From assembly GCF_018760735.1 (NCBI RefSeq), contig NZ_JAHHZN010000008.1, positions 124,001-188,000 on the forward strand: 64,000 nt of DNA, written 5' to 3'. The number at the start of each line of letters is the position of its first letter. Positions within the stretch are counted from its first letter, which is position 1. A program made the position numbers and the translations under genes. Below, one piece after another: positions 26,601 through 35,052 of this stretch. Source of the DNA: Hymenobacter piscis (lineage in GTDB: Bacteria > Bacteroidota > Bacteroidia > Cytophagales > Hymenobacteraceae). The notes under the pieces are model-generated. The model worked only from the letters and a program-made list of their open reading frames with translations. It was not told the origin of the DNA and did not search any database.

Positions 26601-26739
26601 GAACGTCAGTCCGAGCAGCGCGAGGAATCTCGCGTGCTGACGTTGCCAAGCCGCTCCGTAGCCCAGGGTTTACATCCTGGGCTGGTGAATAACCCGAACG
26701 AAGCGAGAGAGATGCTTCGGCTTCGCTCAGCATGACAGT
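26601..26739. repeat. Family A element with a family C palindrome nested in its centre
   Basis: The left arm AGAACGTCAGTCCGAG...GAGGAATCTCG (26601-26632) and right arm GAGAGATGCTTCG...CTCAGCATGACAG (26706-26737) enclose GTAGCCCAGGGTTTACATCC (about 26658-26677), a family C-type palindrome. It lies between ilvN and ilvC. Confidence 0.8.
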
Positions 26740-26788
26740 CCTTTCAGAACTGACAACAAACAACTACCAACTAATAACCCCAACCATC

Positions 26789-27883
26789 ATGGCAACCATC
26801 AACTTTGGCGGCGTAGAAGAACACGTTGTAACCCGCGAGGAATTTCCGCTGGAAAAGGCCCGCACCATTCTGCAAAGCGAGACGATTGCCGTGCTGGGCT
26901 ACGGCGTGCAGGGTCCGGGGCAGGCCCTGAACCTGCGCGACAACGGCTTCCGCGTGATTGTGGGGCAGCGGCCCGATTCGGCTTCGTGGCGCAAGGCGGA
27001 GGCCGATGGCTGGGTGGCCGGCGAAACGCTGTTTGGCCTGGAAGAAGCGGCCGAGCGGGGCACCATCCTGGCCAACCTCCTCTCCGATGCCGGCCAGATT
27101 GCCGTGTGGCCCACGCTTAAGCCCCACCTCACGGCCGGCAAAACCCTGTACTTCTCCCACGGCTTCGGCATCACCTTTAACGACCAAACGGGCATCATCC
27201 CGCCCGCCGATGTAGACGTGGTGCTGGTAGCGCCCAAGGGCAGCGGCACGAGCCTGCGCCGGCTGTTTGTGGCCGGGGGCGGGCTGAACTCGTCGTTTGC
27301 CGTGTACCAGGATGCCACCGGCCACGCCTACGAGAAGGCCGTGGCCCTGGGCATCGGGGTGGGCTCGGGCTACCTGTTCGAAACCGATTTCCGCAAGGAA
27401 GTGTACTCCGACCTTACCGGCGAGCGGGGCGTGCTGATGGGCGCGCTGGCCGGCATCATCGAGGCCCAGTACCAGGTGCTGCGCCAGCGCGGCCACTCGC
27501 CCTCCGAGGCCTTCAACGAAACCGTGGAAGAACTCACCCAAAGCCTGGTGCCGCTGGTGGGCGAAAACGGCATGGACTGGATGTTCAGCAACTGCTCCGT
27601 CACGGCCCAGCGCGGCGCCCTCGACTGGAAAGGCCGCTTCCGCGAAGCTACCCTGCCCGTGCTCAACGAGCTGTACGACAGCGTGGCCTCGGGCCAGGAA
27701 GCCGCCCGCACCATTCAGCGCGGCTCTACGCCCGGCTACCGTCAGGAGCTGGAAGCCGAACTCAAGGAAGTGCGCAACTCAGAGCTGTGGCAGACCGGCG
27801 CCACCGTGCGCGAGCTACGCTCCCGCGCCGCCGAAAAAGTAGAACAGGAAGAAGCCTACGCCCTCACGGCCGACGGTAACTAG
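26789..27883 (+). CDS. ilvC: Ketol-acid reductoisomerase
   Basis: The ATG at 26789 (MATINFGGVEEHVVTREEFP) gives 364 residues. The NADPH loop is VLGYGVQGPGQALNLRDNG near 35-53, and the IlvC domain contains GSGTSLRRLF, GIGVGSGYLFETDFRKEVYSDLTGERGVLMG (Mg-binding Asp/Glu) and FNETVEELTQSLVPLVGENGMDWMF. The length is typical of the short form found in Bacteroidota. It converts acetolactate and acetohydroxybutyrate to the dihydroxy acids used by IlvD. The upstream frame extension belongs to repeat DNA. Gene order ilvB-ilvN-ilvC supports the assignment. Confidence 0.96.
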   Translation: MATINFGGVEEHVVTREEFPLEKARTILQSETIAVLGYGVQGPGQALNLRDNGFRVIVGQRPDSASWRKAEADGWVAGETLFGLEEAAERGTILANLLSDAGQIAVWPTLKPHLTAGKTLYFSHGFGITFNDQTGIIPPADVDVVLVAPKGSGTSLRRLFVAGGGLNSSFAVYQDATGHAYEKAVALGIGVGSGYLFETDFRKEVYSDLTGERGVLMGALAGIIEAQYQVLRQRGHSPSEAFNETVEELTQSLVPLVGENGMDWMFSNCSVTAQRGALDWKGRFREATLPVLNELYDSVASGQEAARTIQRGSTPGYRQELEAELKEVRNSELWQTGATVRELRSRAAEKVEQEEAYALTADGN

Positions 27884-27908
27884 AACGCAACCGTCTGTCA
27901 TATTTCTT

Positions 27909-28030
27909 CTGTCATCCTGAGCAGAGCGAAGGACCTTATCACGTGAAAACGGTAATCGTAATAACGACTCGTTCCAGCGTGGCAAGGTCCTTCGTCGCCG
28001 CTTGATTCGCGGAATGCTCAGGATGACAGG
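27909..28030. repeat. Family A element between ilvC and ilvA
   Basis: CTGTCATCCTGAGCAGAGCGAAGGACC on the left and GGTCCTTCGTCGCCG...GCTCAGGATGACAGG on the right, with an AT-richer loop. It ends 18 bp before the ilvA start. Confidence 0.85.
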
Positions 28031-28047
28031 TGTTTTTCATTTTCCCG

Positions 28048-29322
28048 ATGCATCCTCCCCAACCCGCCACCCTCACCCAAGCCCTGCCGCTGCCCCTGGT
28101 GGAGCAGGCGGCCCGCACGCTGCAGGGCGTCATCAGCCCCACGCTGTTGCAGCACAATCTGGGGCTTTCGGCGGCCTACGGGGCCACTATTTATTTGAAG
28201 CGGGAAGATTTGCAGGTGGTGCGCTCCTACAAGATTCGGGGGGCGTACAACAAGATGGCGGGGCTGCCGGCCGATGAGGCCACCCGGCCGGTGGTGTGCG
28301 CTTCGGCCGGCAACCACGCCCAGGGCGTGGCCTACGCCTGCCAGTTGCTGGGGCGGCGGGGCTACATCTTCATGCCCGCCGCCACCCCCGCCCAGAAGGT
28401 GGACAAAGTGCGCCTGTTCGGGCGCGACCAGGTGGAGATTGTGCTGACCGGGGCCACGTTTGATGATTCGTCGAGGGCGGCGCAGGAGTTTTGCCAGCAG
28501 CGCCAGGGCGTGTACGTGCACCCGTTCGATGATGCGGCCGTGGTGGCCGGGCAGGCCACCGTGGGCCTGGAAATCCTCCGCGACGCGCCCGCGCCCATTG
28601 ATTTCGTGTTTATGCCCATCGGGGGCGGCGGATTGGCGGCGGGCGTGAGCAGCGTGTTCCGGCAGCTCAGCCCCGCCACCCGGCTGGTGGGCGTGCAGCC
28701 CCTGGGCGCGCCCTCCATGCACCGGGCCATCCAGACGGGACAGCGGCAGCCGCTGGAGCACATCGAGAGCTTCGTGGATGGGGCGGCGGTGAAGTGCCCG
28801 GGCGAGCTGACGTTTGCCATCTGCCGGGAGCTGCTGGATGAGGTGGCGCTGGTGCCCGAGGGCCAGGTGTGCGAGGATTTGCTGAAGATGTACAACGAGG
28901 AGGGCCTGGTGCTGGAACCGGCCGGCACGCTCAGCGTCTCGGTGCTGCACCAGTACGCCGCCCAGATTCGGGGCAAAACGGTGGTGTGCATCCTCAGCGG
29001 CTCCAACAACGACATCACCCGCATGGAGGACATCAAGGAGCGGGCCCTGCGCCACCAGGGCCGCAAGCACTATTTCCTGGTCACCTTCAACCAGAAGCCC
29101 GGGGCCCTGCGCCGCTTCGTGAACCACGTACTGCGCGAGGACGACGACATCATCCAGTTTCAGTACATCAAGAAGAACAACAAGGAAAAAGGCCCCGTTT
29201 TCGTCGGCCTGGAAGTGCAGCGCCCCCACGACATTGCCGAAATCCAGCAGCGCATGGTGGCCGAGGGGTTTTCGTATGAGTATTTAAACGGCAAGCAGGA
29301 TTTTCTGAGTTTACTGGTGTGA
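28048..29322 (+). CDS. ilvA: Biosynthetic threonine ammonia-lyase
   Basis: The 424-residue protein has the PLP lysine in VRSYKIRGAYNKM (Lys62), the SAGNHAQGVAYAC motif, the glycine-rich phosphate loop MPIGGGGLAAGVSSV and CILSGSNND. A C-terminal ACT-like domain (HYFLVTFNQKPGALRRFVNHVLREDDDI, about 335-420) marks it as the feedback-regulated short biosynthetic form. It makes 2-oxobutyrate from threonine for isoleucine synthesis. The ATG at 28048 begins right after a family A palindrome; an earlier start at 28030 would translate repeat sequence. It closes the ilv half of the cluster. Confidence 0.94.
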   Translation: MHPPQPATLTQALPLPLVEQAARTLQGVISPTLLQHNLGLSAAYGATIYLKREDLQVVRSYKIRGAYNKMAGLPADEATRPVVCASAGNHAQGVAYACQLLGRRGYIFMPAATPAQKVDKVRLFGRDQVEIVLTGATFDDSSRAAQEFCQQRQGVYVHPFDDAAVVAGQATVGLEILRDAPAPIDFVFMPIGGGGLAAGVSSVFRQLSPATRLVGVQPLGAPSMHRAIQTGQRQPLEHIESFVDGAAVKCPGELTFAICRELLDEVALVPEGQVCEDLLKMYNEEGLVLEPAGTLSVSVLHQYAAQIRGKTVVCILSGSNNDITRMEDIKERALRHQGRKHYFLVTFNQKPGALRRFVNHVLREDDDIIQFQYIKKNNKEKGPVFVGLEVQRPHDIAEIQQRMVAEGFSYEYLNGKQDFLSLLV

Positions 29323-29329
29323 AGTGTAG

Positions 29330-29815
29330 CTATTTTTTATAAATCATATTCACTATTTCTTCTCCCGATTGATTGCCCAATATTATCAATTCTTTATTTC
29401 CCCCTTGAACTGTTTCAATATAGACTCTTCCATCATGAGGATAGTATCCCATTCCCCATTTTTTATTCGAATTATGCCAAGCTGATTTAATATCATCTCT
29501 TGAAATCACAAAGCTACCTTTATGCTTATTCAATGCTTCATCACTCAGAAAATTTATATTTTCTATATCTCTAATATATTTTTCCTTTATATATGAATAT
29601 GGATTTGATAAATCACCCCTAACAACTAATGATTTGACCATCTCATTTGCGAGAATATTCCCACCACTTTCTATACTAACCATCCCATTTACTTTTAGCG
29701 CAATTAACTTCTCATGAGTCACAAGCACTAAAAATATTCTATTCATGATTAAATTATAATATTCCATCGCAACAAAATGGTTGTTCTCTTTCAGCACAAA
29801 CTCTTTTAGTGTCAT
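29330..29815 (-). CDS. AT-rich orphan protein, possible PH-like fold
   Basis: On the opposite strand inside the ilv-leu run lies a strongly AT-rich frame. From the ATG at 29813-29815 it encodes 161 residues (MTLKEFVLKENNHFVAMEYY); an upstream start at 29944 is possible but less plausible. The pattern MNRIFLVLVTHEKLIALKVNG, then RDDIKSAWHNSNKKWGMGYY and ELIILGNQSGEEIVNMIYK, resembles small beta-rich PH-like domains, but no family is certain. Codon use differs sharply from every neighbour, which indicates horizontal acquisition. Only 7 bp separate its stop from the ilvA stop. No partner gene is present. Function unknown. Confidence 0.7.
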   Translation of the reverse strand: MTLKEFVLKENNHFVAMEYYNLIMNRIFLVLVTHEKLIALKVNGMVSIESGGNILANEMVKSLVVRGDLSNPYSYIKEKYIRDIENINFLSDEALNKHKGSFVISRDDIKSAWHNSNKKWGMGYYPHDGRVYIETVQGGNKELIILGNQSGEEIVNMIYKK

Positions 29816-30086
29816 TATCAACGCAATTATGGTAACTTGATGAGTAGTTTCTATTCGAAGATAACACAAGTAACGAAGACCATACCCACCGTCCACAGAA
29901 CCGCATGTGACCTTTATCTGAATCGTATTGGCCCTCGTAAGCAAGAAACATTCAATATTCTTTAAATCAGCGACTTACAGCCACATCAGCAACTTTTTGA
30001 AATAGTAGGCGTGCCGAAAACCGGTTTCGGGGGGCCGGGGCTGGGGGTGTACTTGGGGCTTTCCTTCTGCCACGAAGTCATTGCCC

Positions 30087-31253
30087 ATGTCTACCGAGAA
30101 AGTCCACATCTTCGATACTACCCTGCGCGACGGGGAGCAAGTGCCCGGCTGCAAACTGAACCGGGACGAGAAACTGCTCATTGCCCGGCAGCTGGAGCTA
30201 CTCGGCGTGGACGTGATTGAGGCCGGCTTCCCGGTTTCCAGCCCCGGCGACTTTGCGGCGGTGGCGGCCATTGCGGCCCAAACCCGCGAGGCCACCGTCT
30301 GCGGCCTTTCCCGGGCCGTGGAAAACGACATTCGCACGGCGGCCGAGGCCCTGAAAGCGGCCCGCTACCCGCGCATTCACACCGGTATTGGCACTTCGGA
30401 GTCGCACATCCGGTACAAGCTGCTGAGCACGCCCGAGCAGGTGCTGGAGCGGGCGGTGGCGGCCGTGAAGCTGGCCAAGTCGTTTGTGGAGGACGTGGAG
30501 TTTTACGCCGAGGACGCCGGCCGCACCGACAACGAGTTTCTGGCCCGCGTGTGCGAGGCCGCCATTCGGGCCGGGGCCACCGTGCTCAACATCCCCGATA
30601 CCACCGGCTACTGCCTCTCGGCCGAATACGGGGCCAAAATCAAGTACCTGGCCGACAACGTGCGCGGCATTGAGCGGGTGCGCCTCTCCACCCACTGTCA
30701 CAACGATTTGGGCATGGCCACGGCCAACTCCATTGCGGGCGTGTTGGGCGGGGCCCGGCAGGTGGAGTGCACCATCAACGGCGTGGGCGAGCGGGCCGGC
30801 AACACGGCCCTCGAAGAAGCCGTGATGGTGCTCCGCCAGCATCCCTACCTCAACTTCAGCACCGGCATCAACACCAAGCTGCTGGCCGAAACCTCGGCGA
30901 TGGTGTCGCACCTGATGAGCATGCCGGTGCAGCCCAACAAGGCTATTGTGGGCGCCAACGCCTTTGCCCACTCCAGCGGCATTCACCAGGATGGTGTGAT
31001 TAAGCACCGCGAAACCTACGAAATCATCGACCCGCGCGAGGTGGGCATGCCCGATTCCAGCATTGTGCTCACCGCCCGCTCGGGCCGCGCCGCCCTGGCC
31101 TACCGCCTCCAGAAAATCGGCTACGACTTCGACCGCGTGGCCCTCAACAAAGCCTACTCTTCCTTCCTCGTGTTGGCCGACCGCCAGAAGGAAGTCATCG
31201 ACACCGACCTGCACCAACTGGTAGAACAGGCGCAACTGGTTACCGCCAGCTGA
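30087..31253 (+). CDS. leuA: 2-isopropylmalate synthase, short form without regulatory domain
   Basis: The start at 30087 ([20 protein letters not shown]) gives 388 residues. The HMGL-like TIM barrel is clear: [10 protein letters not shown] with the metal Asp, [14 protein letters not shown] with the metal His pair, and [13 protein letters not shown]. The linker and lid domain are present ([20 protein letters not shown]), but the protein stops at about 390 residues, so the usual C-terminal LeuA dimerisation domain that binds leucine (full enzymes are above 500) is missing. It condenses acetyl-CoA with 2-oxoisovalerate. The location before leuC-leuD-leuB argues for LeuA rather than homocitrate or citramalate synthase, though citramalate activity cannot be excluded. 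Confidence 0.9.
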   Translation: MSTEKVHIFDTTLRDGEQVPGCKLNRDEKLLIARQLELLGVDVIEAGFPVSSPGDFAAVAAIAAQTREATVCGLSRAVENDIRTAAEALKAARYPRIHTGIGTSESHIRYKLLSTPEQVLERAVAAVKLAKSFVEDVEFYAEDAGRTDNEFLARVCEAAIRAGATVLNIPDTTGYCLSAEYGAKIKYLADNVRGIERVRLSTHCHNDLGMATANSIAGVLGGARQVECTINGVGERAGNTALEEAVMVLRQHPYLNFSTGINTKLLAETSAMVSHLMSMPVQPNKAIVGANAFAHSSGIHQDGVIKHRETYEIIDPREVGMPDSSIVLTARSGRAALAYRLQKIGYDFDRVALNKAYSSFLVLADRQKEVIDTDLHQLVEQAQLVTAS

Positions 31254-31312
31254 CGCCTGTTTTTTTATGCGGTCACCCTGAGTAAAAAGAACGGGTGATG
31301 CTGCGTAAAAAG

Positions 31313-31462
31313 AACGTCATGCTGAGCGCAGCGGAGCGGAGCCGAAGCATCTCGCGTGCTAACCTTGAATTAGCCTCACAACGAAGCACGCGAGATGCTT
31401 CGGCTGCGGCTGCGCCTTCGCTCAGCATGACGTTTTTTTCGCTCAGCATGACATGTTCTTCT
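31313..31462. repeat. Family A palindrome between leuA and leuC
   Basis: AGAACGTCATGCTGAGCGCAGC...GAAGCATCTCGCGTGCT faces AGCACGCGAGATGCTTCGGC...CTCAGCATGACG, followed by an extra CGCTCAGCATGACATGTTCT tip. TCACCCACTCACTCGTTCAC phrases follow. Confidence 0.87.
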
Positions 31463-31508
31463 CGCCCACTCACCCACTCACTCGTTCACCGTCCCCACCC
31501 CTTCTCTC

Positions 31509-32918
31509 ATGTCCAGGACGTTATTTGATAAAATCTGGGACGCGCACGCGGTGCGCGAGCTACCCGGCGGCCTCACCGTCTTTTACATCGACCGGCACCT
31601 GATTCACGAGGTGACCAGCCCCCAGGCCTTCGACGAGCTGACGGTCCGGGGCCTGACCCTGCGCCGGCCCGGGCAGATGCTGGCCACTGCCGACCACAAC
31701 GTGCCCACCCGCCACCAGAACCAGCCCATTCAGGATCCGCTCAGCCGCTCCCAGGTGGACAAGCTCACCGAAAACTGCGCCCGCCACGGCGTGGAACTGT
31801 ATGGCCTGGGCCACGCGAACCAGGGCATCGTGCACGTCATCGGCCCCGAACTGGGCCTGACCCAGCCCGGCCTTACCATCGTTTGCGGCGACTCGCACAC
31901 CTCCACCCACGGGGCGTTCGGGGCTATTGCCTTCGGCATCGGGACCAGCCAGGTGACGCAGGTAATGGCCTCGCAGTGCCTGCTGCTCGATAAGCCCCGG
32001 CGCATGCGCATTACCGTGGACGGGGAGCTGGCGGCGGGCGTGTCGGCCAAGGATGTGATTCTGCACATCATTGCTGCCCTGGGCACGGGCGGAGCCACGG
32101 GTTACTTCGTGGAGTACGCCGGCAGCGCCATCCGGGCCCTGAGCATGGAAGGCCGCATGACGGTCTGCAACATGAGCATTGAAATGGGCGCCCGCGGCGG
32201 CCTCATTGCCCCCGATGCCACCACCTTCGACTACCTCCAAGGCCGCCCTTACGCCCCCCAGGCCGAAAACTGGAACCGGGCCGTGGCCTACTGGCAAACC
32301 CTGCCCACCGACGCCGACGCCGTGTTCGACGCCGAGCACCACTTCGAGGCCTCAGCCATCCGGCCCATGATTACCTTCGGCACCAACCCCGGCCTGGGTA
32401 TGCCGCTGGGCGCTACCATCCCCGTGCTCACCGACGTTGCGGAGGCCGCTGGCCTCGAAAAATCCTTGCGGTACATGGGTTTTACGGCGGGCGAGTCGTT
32501 GCTGGGCCAGGAAATCAGCCACGTGTTTATCGGCAGTTGCACCAACTCGCGCATCGAGGATTTGCGCACGGTGGCGGCCTTTGTGAAGGGCCGGCAGAAG
32601 GCTCCGCACGTGGAGGCTATCATCGTGCCCGGCTCCCAGCAGGTAGCCCGCCAGGCCCGGGCCGAGGGCCTCGACCAAGTGCTGGCCGCCGCCGGCTTCG
32701 AGCTGCGCGAACCGGGCTGCAGCGCCTGCCTGGCCATGAACGAGGATAAGATTCCGGCCGGGGCCTACTGCGTATCTACCTCCAACCGCAACTTCGAGGG
32801 GCGCCAGGGCCCCGGCGCCCGCACCCTGCTGGCCTCCCCGCTGGTAGCCGCCATCACGGCCGTGGAAGGCCGGCTGGTAGACGTGGCCGAGTACGTGCAG
32901 CAACTGGCAGATGTGTAA
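31509..32918 (+). CDS. leuC: 3-isopropylmalate dehydratase large subunit
   Basis: The 469-residue aconitase-family subunit has [22 protein letters not shown] (active-site His), and the three cluster cysteines in [15 protein letters not shown] and [32 protein letters not shown] is the family C-terminal signature. The length of about 470 fits the bacterial large-subunit type. With LeuD it isomerises 2- to 3-isopropylmalate by way of a 4Fe-4S cluster in the cytoplasm. LeuD is encoded 120 bp downstream after a small family A palindrome. Confidence 0.96.
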   Translation: MSRTLFDKIWDAHAVRELPGGLTVFYIDRHLIHEVTSPQAFDELTVRGLTLRRPGQMLATADHNVPTRHQNQPIQDPLSRSQVDKLTENCARHGVELYGLGHANQGIVHVIGPELGLTQPGLTIVCGDSHTSTHGAFGAIAFGIGTSQVTQVMASQCLLLDKPRRMRITVDGELAAGVSAKDVILHIIAALGTGGATGYFVEYAGSAIRALSMEGRMTVCNMSIEMGARGGLIAPDATTFDYLQGRPYAPQAENWNRAVAYWQTLPTDADAVFDAEHHFEASAIRPMITFGTNPGLGMPLGATIPVLTDVAEAAGLEKSLRYMGFTAGESLLGQEISHVFIGSCTNSRIEDLRTVAAFVKGRQKAPHVEAIIVPGSQQVARQARAEGLDQVLAAAGFELREPGCSACLAMNEDKIPAGAYCVSTSNRNFEGRQGPGARTLLASPLVAAITAVEGRLVDVAEYVQQLADV

Positions 32919-32942
32919 CCATAGCAACTGGCCCTGAGCAGA

Positions 32943-32994
32943 AAGCACGTCATGCTGAGCGCAGCCGGAGGCGTAGTCGAAGCATGACGTGCTT
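32943..32994. repeat. Short family A palindrome between leuC and leuD
   Basis: AAGCACGTCATGC (32943-32955) pairs with GCATGACGTGCTT (32982-32994); the inner GAGCGCAGCC...GTAGTCGAA remains only in part. Confidence 0.8.
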
Positions 32995-33038
32995 CTCGAC
33001 TTCTCCCCCGCTTTCCCCACCCCTATTTCTCACCCCTG

Positions 33039-33638
33039 ATGGAACAATTTCAAACTCTGCGCTCCGGGGTGGTCCCGCTGCCCGTGGAGAACGTGGATAC
33101 GGACCAGATTATCCCGGCCCGCTTTCTGAAGGCCACCACCCGGCAAGGCTTCGGGAAAAACCTATTTGCTGACTGGCGCTACGGCGCCGACGGCCAGCCC
33201 AAAACCGGCTTCGTGCTCAACGACCCGCGCTACCAGGGCCACCGGATTCTGCTGGCGGGCCAGAATTTCGGGTGCGGCTCCAGCCGGGAGCACGCCGCCT
33301 GGGCCCTGTACGACGCCGGTTTTCGGGTGGTGGTCAGCAGCTACTTCGCCGATATTTTCCGGGGCAACGCCCTCAACACCGGCCTGCTGCCCCTGCAGGT
33401 GACGGAGCCCGAGCTGCAGGCCCTGTTTGCCGCCGTGGCCGCCGACTCCGACCTGGCCCTGACCGTGGATTTGGCCGCCCAGACGCTGAGCGTACCGGGC
33501 CGCTCGGAACCGATCCGCTTCGAGCTGGATGCTTATAAAAAAGAGTGCCTCCTCAACGGGTACGACGACATTGATTTTCTCCTGAGCCAGGAATCGGCCA
33601 TTACCACCTTCGAACAGAACCGACCATGGATATTTTAA
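33039..33638 (+). CDS. leuD: 3-isopropylmalate dehydratase small subunit
   Basis: The 199-residue swivel-domain subunit shows ENVDTDQIIPARFLK near the start, GQNFGCGSSREHAAWAL (substrate loop) near residue 78 and YFADIFRGNALNTGLLPL. It pairs with LeuC. The length is normal. The last 13 bp overlap the start of leuB, so the two genes are translationally coupled. No unusual residues are seen. Confidence 0.96.
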   Translation: MEQFQTLRSGVVPLPVENVDTDQIIPARFLKATTRQGFGKNLFADWRYGADGQPKTGFVLNDPRYQGHRILLAGQNFGCGSSREHAAWALYDAGFRVVVSSYFADIFRGNALNTGLLPLQVTEPELQALFAAVAADSDLALTVDLAAQTLSVPGRSEPIRFELDAYKKECLLNGYDDIDFLLSQESAITTFEQNRPWIF

Positions 33639-34750
33639 GCAAACGGATTGTGGTAGTACCCGGTGATGGTATCGGGCCGGAAGTGTGCGCCGAGGCCGTG
33701 CGCGTGCTCAAAGCCGTAGCCGACCGGTTCGGGCACGAGTTTCAGTTTGACTACCAGCTGCTGGGCGCCTCGGCCATCGACGCCACCGGCGCGCCCCTGC
33801 CCGCGGCTACCCTGGCCGCCTGCCGCCGCGCCAACGCGGTGCTGCTGGGCGCCATCGGCGACCCCAAATATGATAACGACCCCACCGCCCCGGTGCGCCC
33901 TGAGCAGGGCCTGCTGGCGTTGCGTAAGGAGCTGGGCCTGTACGCCAACATCCGCCCCATCACGGCCTACGACCAGTTGCTGGAACACTCCCCGCTCAAG
34001 GCCGAGCGCATCCGGGGCACCGACATCCTCATTTTCCGGGAGCTGACGGGCGGTATCTACTTCGGCGAAAAGGGCCGCTCCGACGACCGCGCCAGCGCCT
34101 ACGACCACTGCACCTACCACCGCGACGAAATCCTGCGCATTGCCCACCGCGCCTTCCGGGCCGCCGAAACGCGCCGCCACCAGCTCACGCTGGTAGACAA
34201 GGCGAACGTGCTGGAAACCTCCCGCCTCTGGCGCGAAACCGTGCAGAGCATTGCCCCCGAGTACCCCAGCGTGGCCCTCGACTTCCTGTTCGTGGACAAC
34301 GCGGCCATGCAGATCATCCTCAACCCGCGCCAGTTCGACGTCATCCTGACCGAGAACATGTTCGGCGACATCATCTCCGACGAAGCCTCGGTCATTGCCG
34401 GCTCGCTGGGGCTGCTGCCCTCCGCCTCGGTGGGGGATACAGCGGCGCTGTTCGAGCCCATCCACGGCTCCTACCCCCAGGCCAGGGGCAAGGGCATTGC
34501 CAACCCCATTGCCACCATCCTGTCGGCCGCCCTGCTGCTCGACCACTTCGGTCTGCCCGCCGAGGCGGAGTGCGTCCGCGACGCCGTCCAGCATGCCCTT
34601 AACTCCGGCGTGGTCACCCCCGAGCTCAACCCGGCCACTGCCTACACCACCGAGCAGGTCGGCAGCTTCATCACCTACGCCGTCCTCGACATTCACGACT
34701 GCGAAATGCACCGCAACAACATCCAGCTCGGCTTGAGCACGATTATTTAA
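33626..34750 (+). CDS. leuB: 3-isopropylmalate dehydrogenase
   Basis: The 374-residue enzyme has VVVPGDGIGPEVCAEAVRVL at the N-terminus, the Arg-rich substrate loop (ELTGGIYFGEKGR with the downstream YHRDEILRIAHRAF), the Tyr/Lys/Asp residues in LVDKANVLETSRLWRE and MFGDIISDEAS, and EPIHGSYPQARGKGIANP. It oxidatively decarboxylates 3-isopropylmalate with NAD+. It overlaps leuD by 13 bp. It is the last gene of the ilv-leu run and is followed by a phrase repeat and a strong terminator at 34867-34910. Confidence 0.96.
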   Translation: MDILSKRIVVVPGDGIGPEVCAEAVRVLKAVADRFGHEFQFDYQLLGASAIDATGAPLPAATLAACRRANAVLLGAIGDPKYDNDPTAPVRPEQGLLALRKELGLYANIRPITAYDQLLEHSPLKAERIRGTDILIFRELTGGIYFGEKGRSDDRASAYDHCTYHRDEILRIAHRAFRAAETRRHQLTLVDKANVLETSRLWRETVQSIAPEYPSVALDFLFVDNAAMQIILNPRQFDVILTENMFGDIISDEASVIAGSLGLLPSASVGDTAALFEPIHGSYPQARGKGIANPIATILSAALLLDHFGLPAEAECVRDAVQHALNSGVVTPELNPATAYTTEQVGSFITYAVLDIHDCEMHRNNIQLGLSTII

Positions 34751-34751
34751 A

Positions 34752-34842
34752 TGAGTGACTCTGTGAATGAGTGAGTTGGTGAATGAGTGAACTGTCATCC
34801 TGAGCATTCACTCATTCACCAACTCACTCATTCACTCATTTC
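34752..34842. repeat. Inverted phrase repeat after leuB with a family A tip in its loop
   Basis: GTGAATGAGTGAGTTGGTGAATGAGTGA arms (34752-34792) face their complement (34805-34841). The loop reads CTGTCATCCTGAGC, the tip of a family A element, as if an insertion had been deleted. Confidence 0.8.
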
Positions 34843-34866
34843 AAAAACACCCCAGGGGTGGGGTAA

Positions 34867-34910
34867 AAGCCCGGGTAGCTGGTCGCCGGACCAGTTGCCT
34901 GGGCTTTTTT
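34867..34910 (+). terminator. Rho-independent terminator of the leu genes
   Basis: AGCCCGGGTAGCTGGTC pairs with GACCAGTTGCCTGGGCT (two wobble pairs) around a GCCG loop and is followed by TTTTT. It lies 117 bp past the leuB stop. Confidence 0.85.
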
Positions 34911-35052
34911 GCGGGCGGACGGACGGCCCCGGCGGGTCCGACGGTTCACCCGGGCCGGGCGACGGTTCACCCGGTTTGCCCTCGGGAAAGGCGGGGCTTT
35001 GGCGGATGTTTGGGACATCGAATCCAACCTATCACCGCTACCAACGCCCGTT

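Noticed and set aside
34909..35052. Longer N-terminus of the alpha/beta hydrolase
   Set aside because: The added 48 residues are Arg/Gly-rich, begin inside the leu terminator region and would hide the hydrophobic signal at the ATG at 35053.
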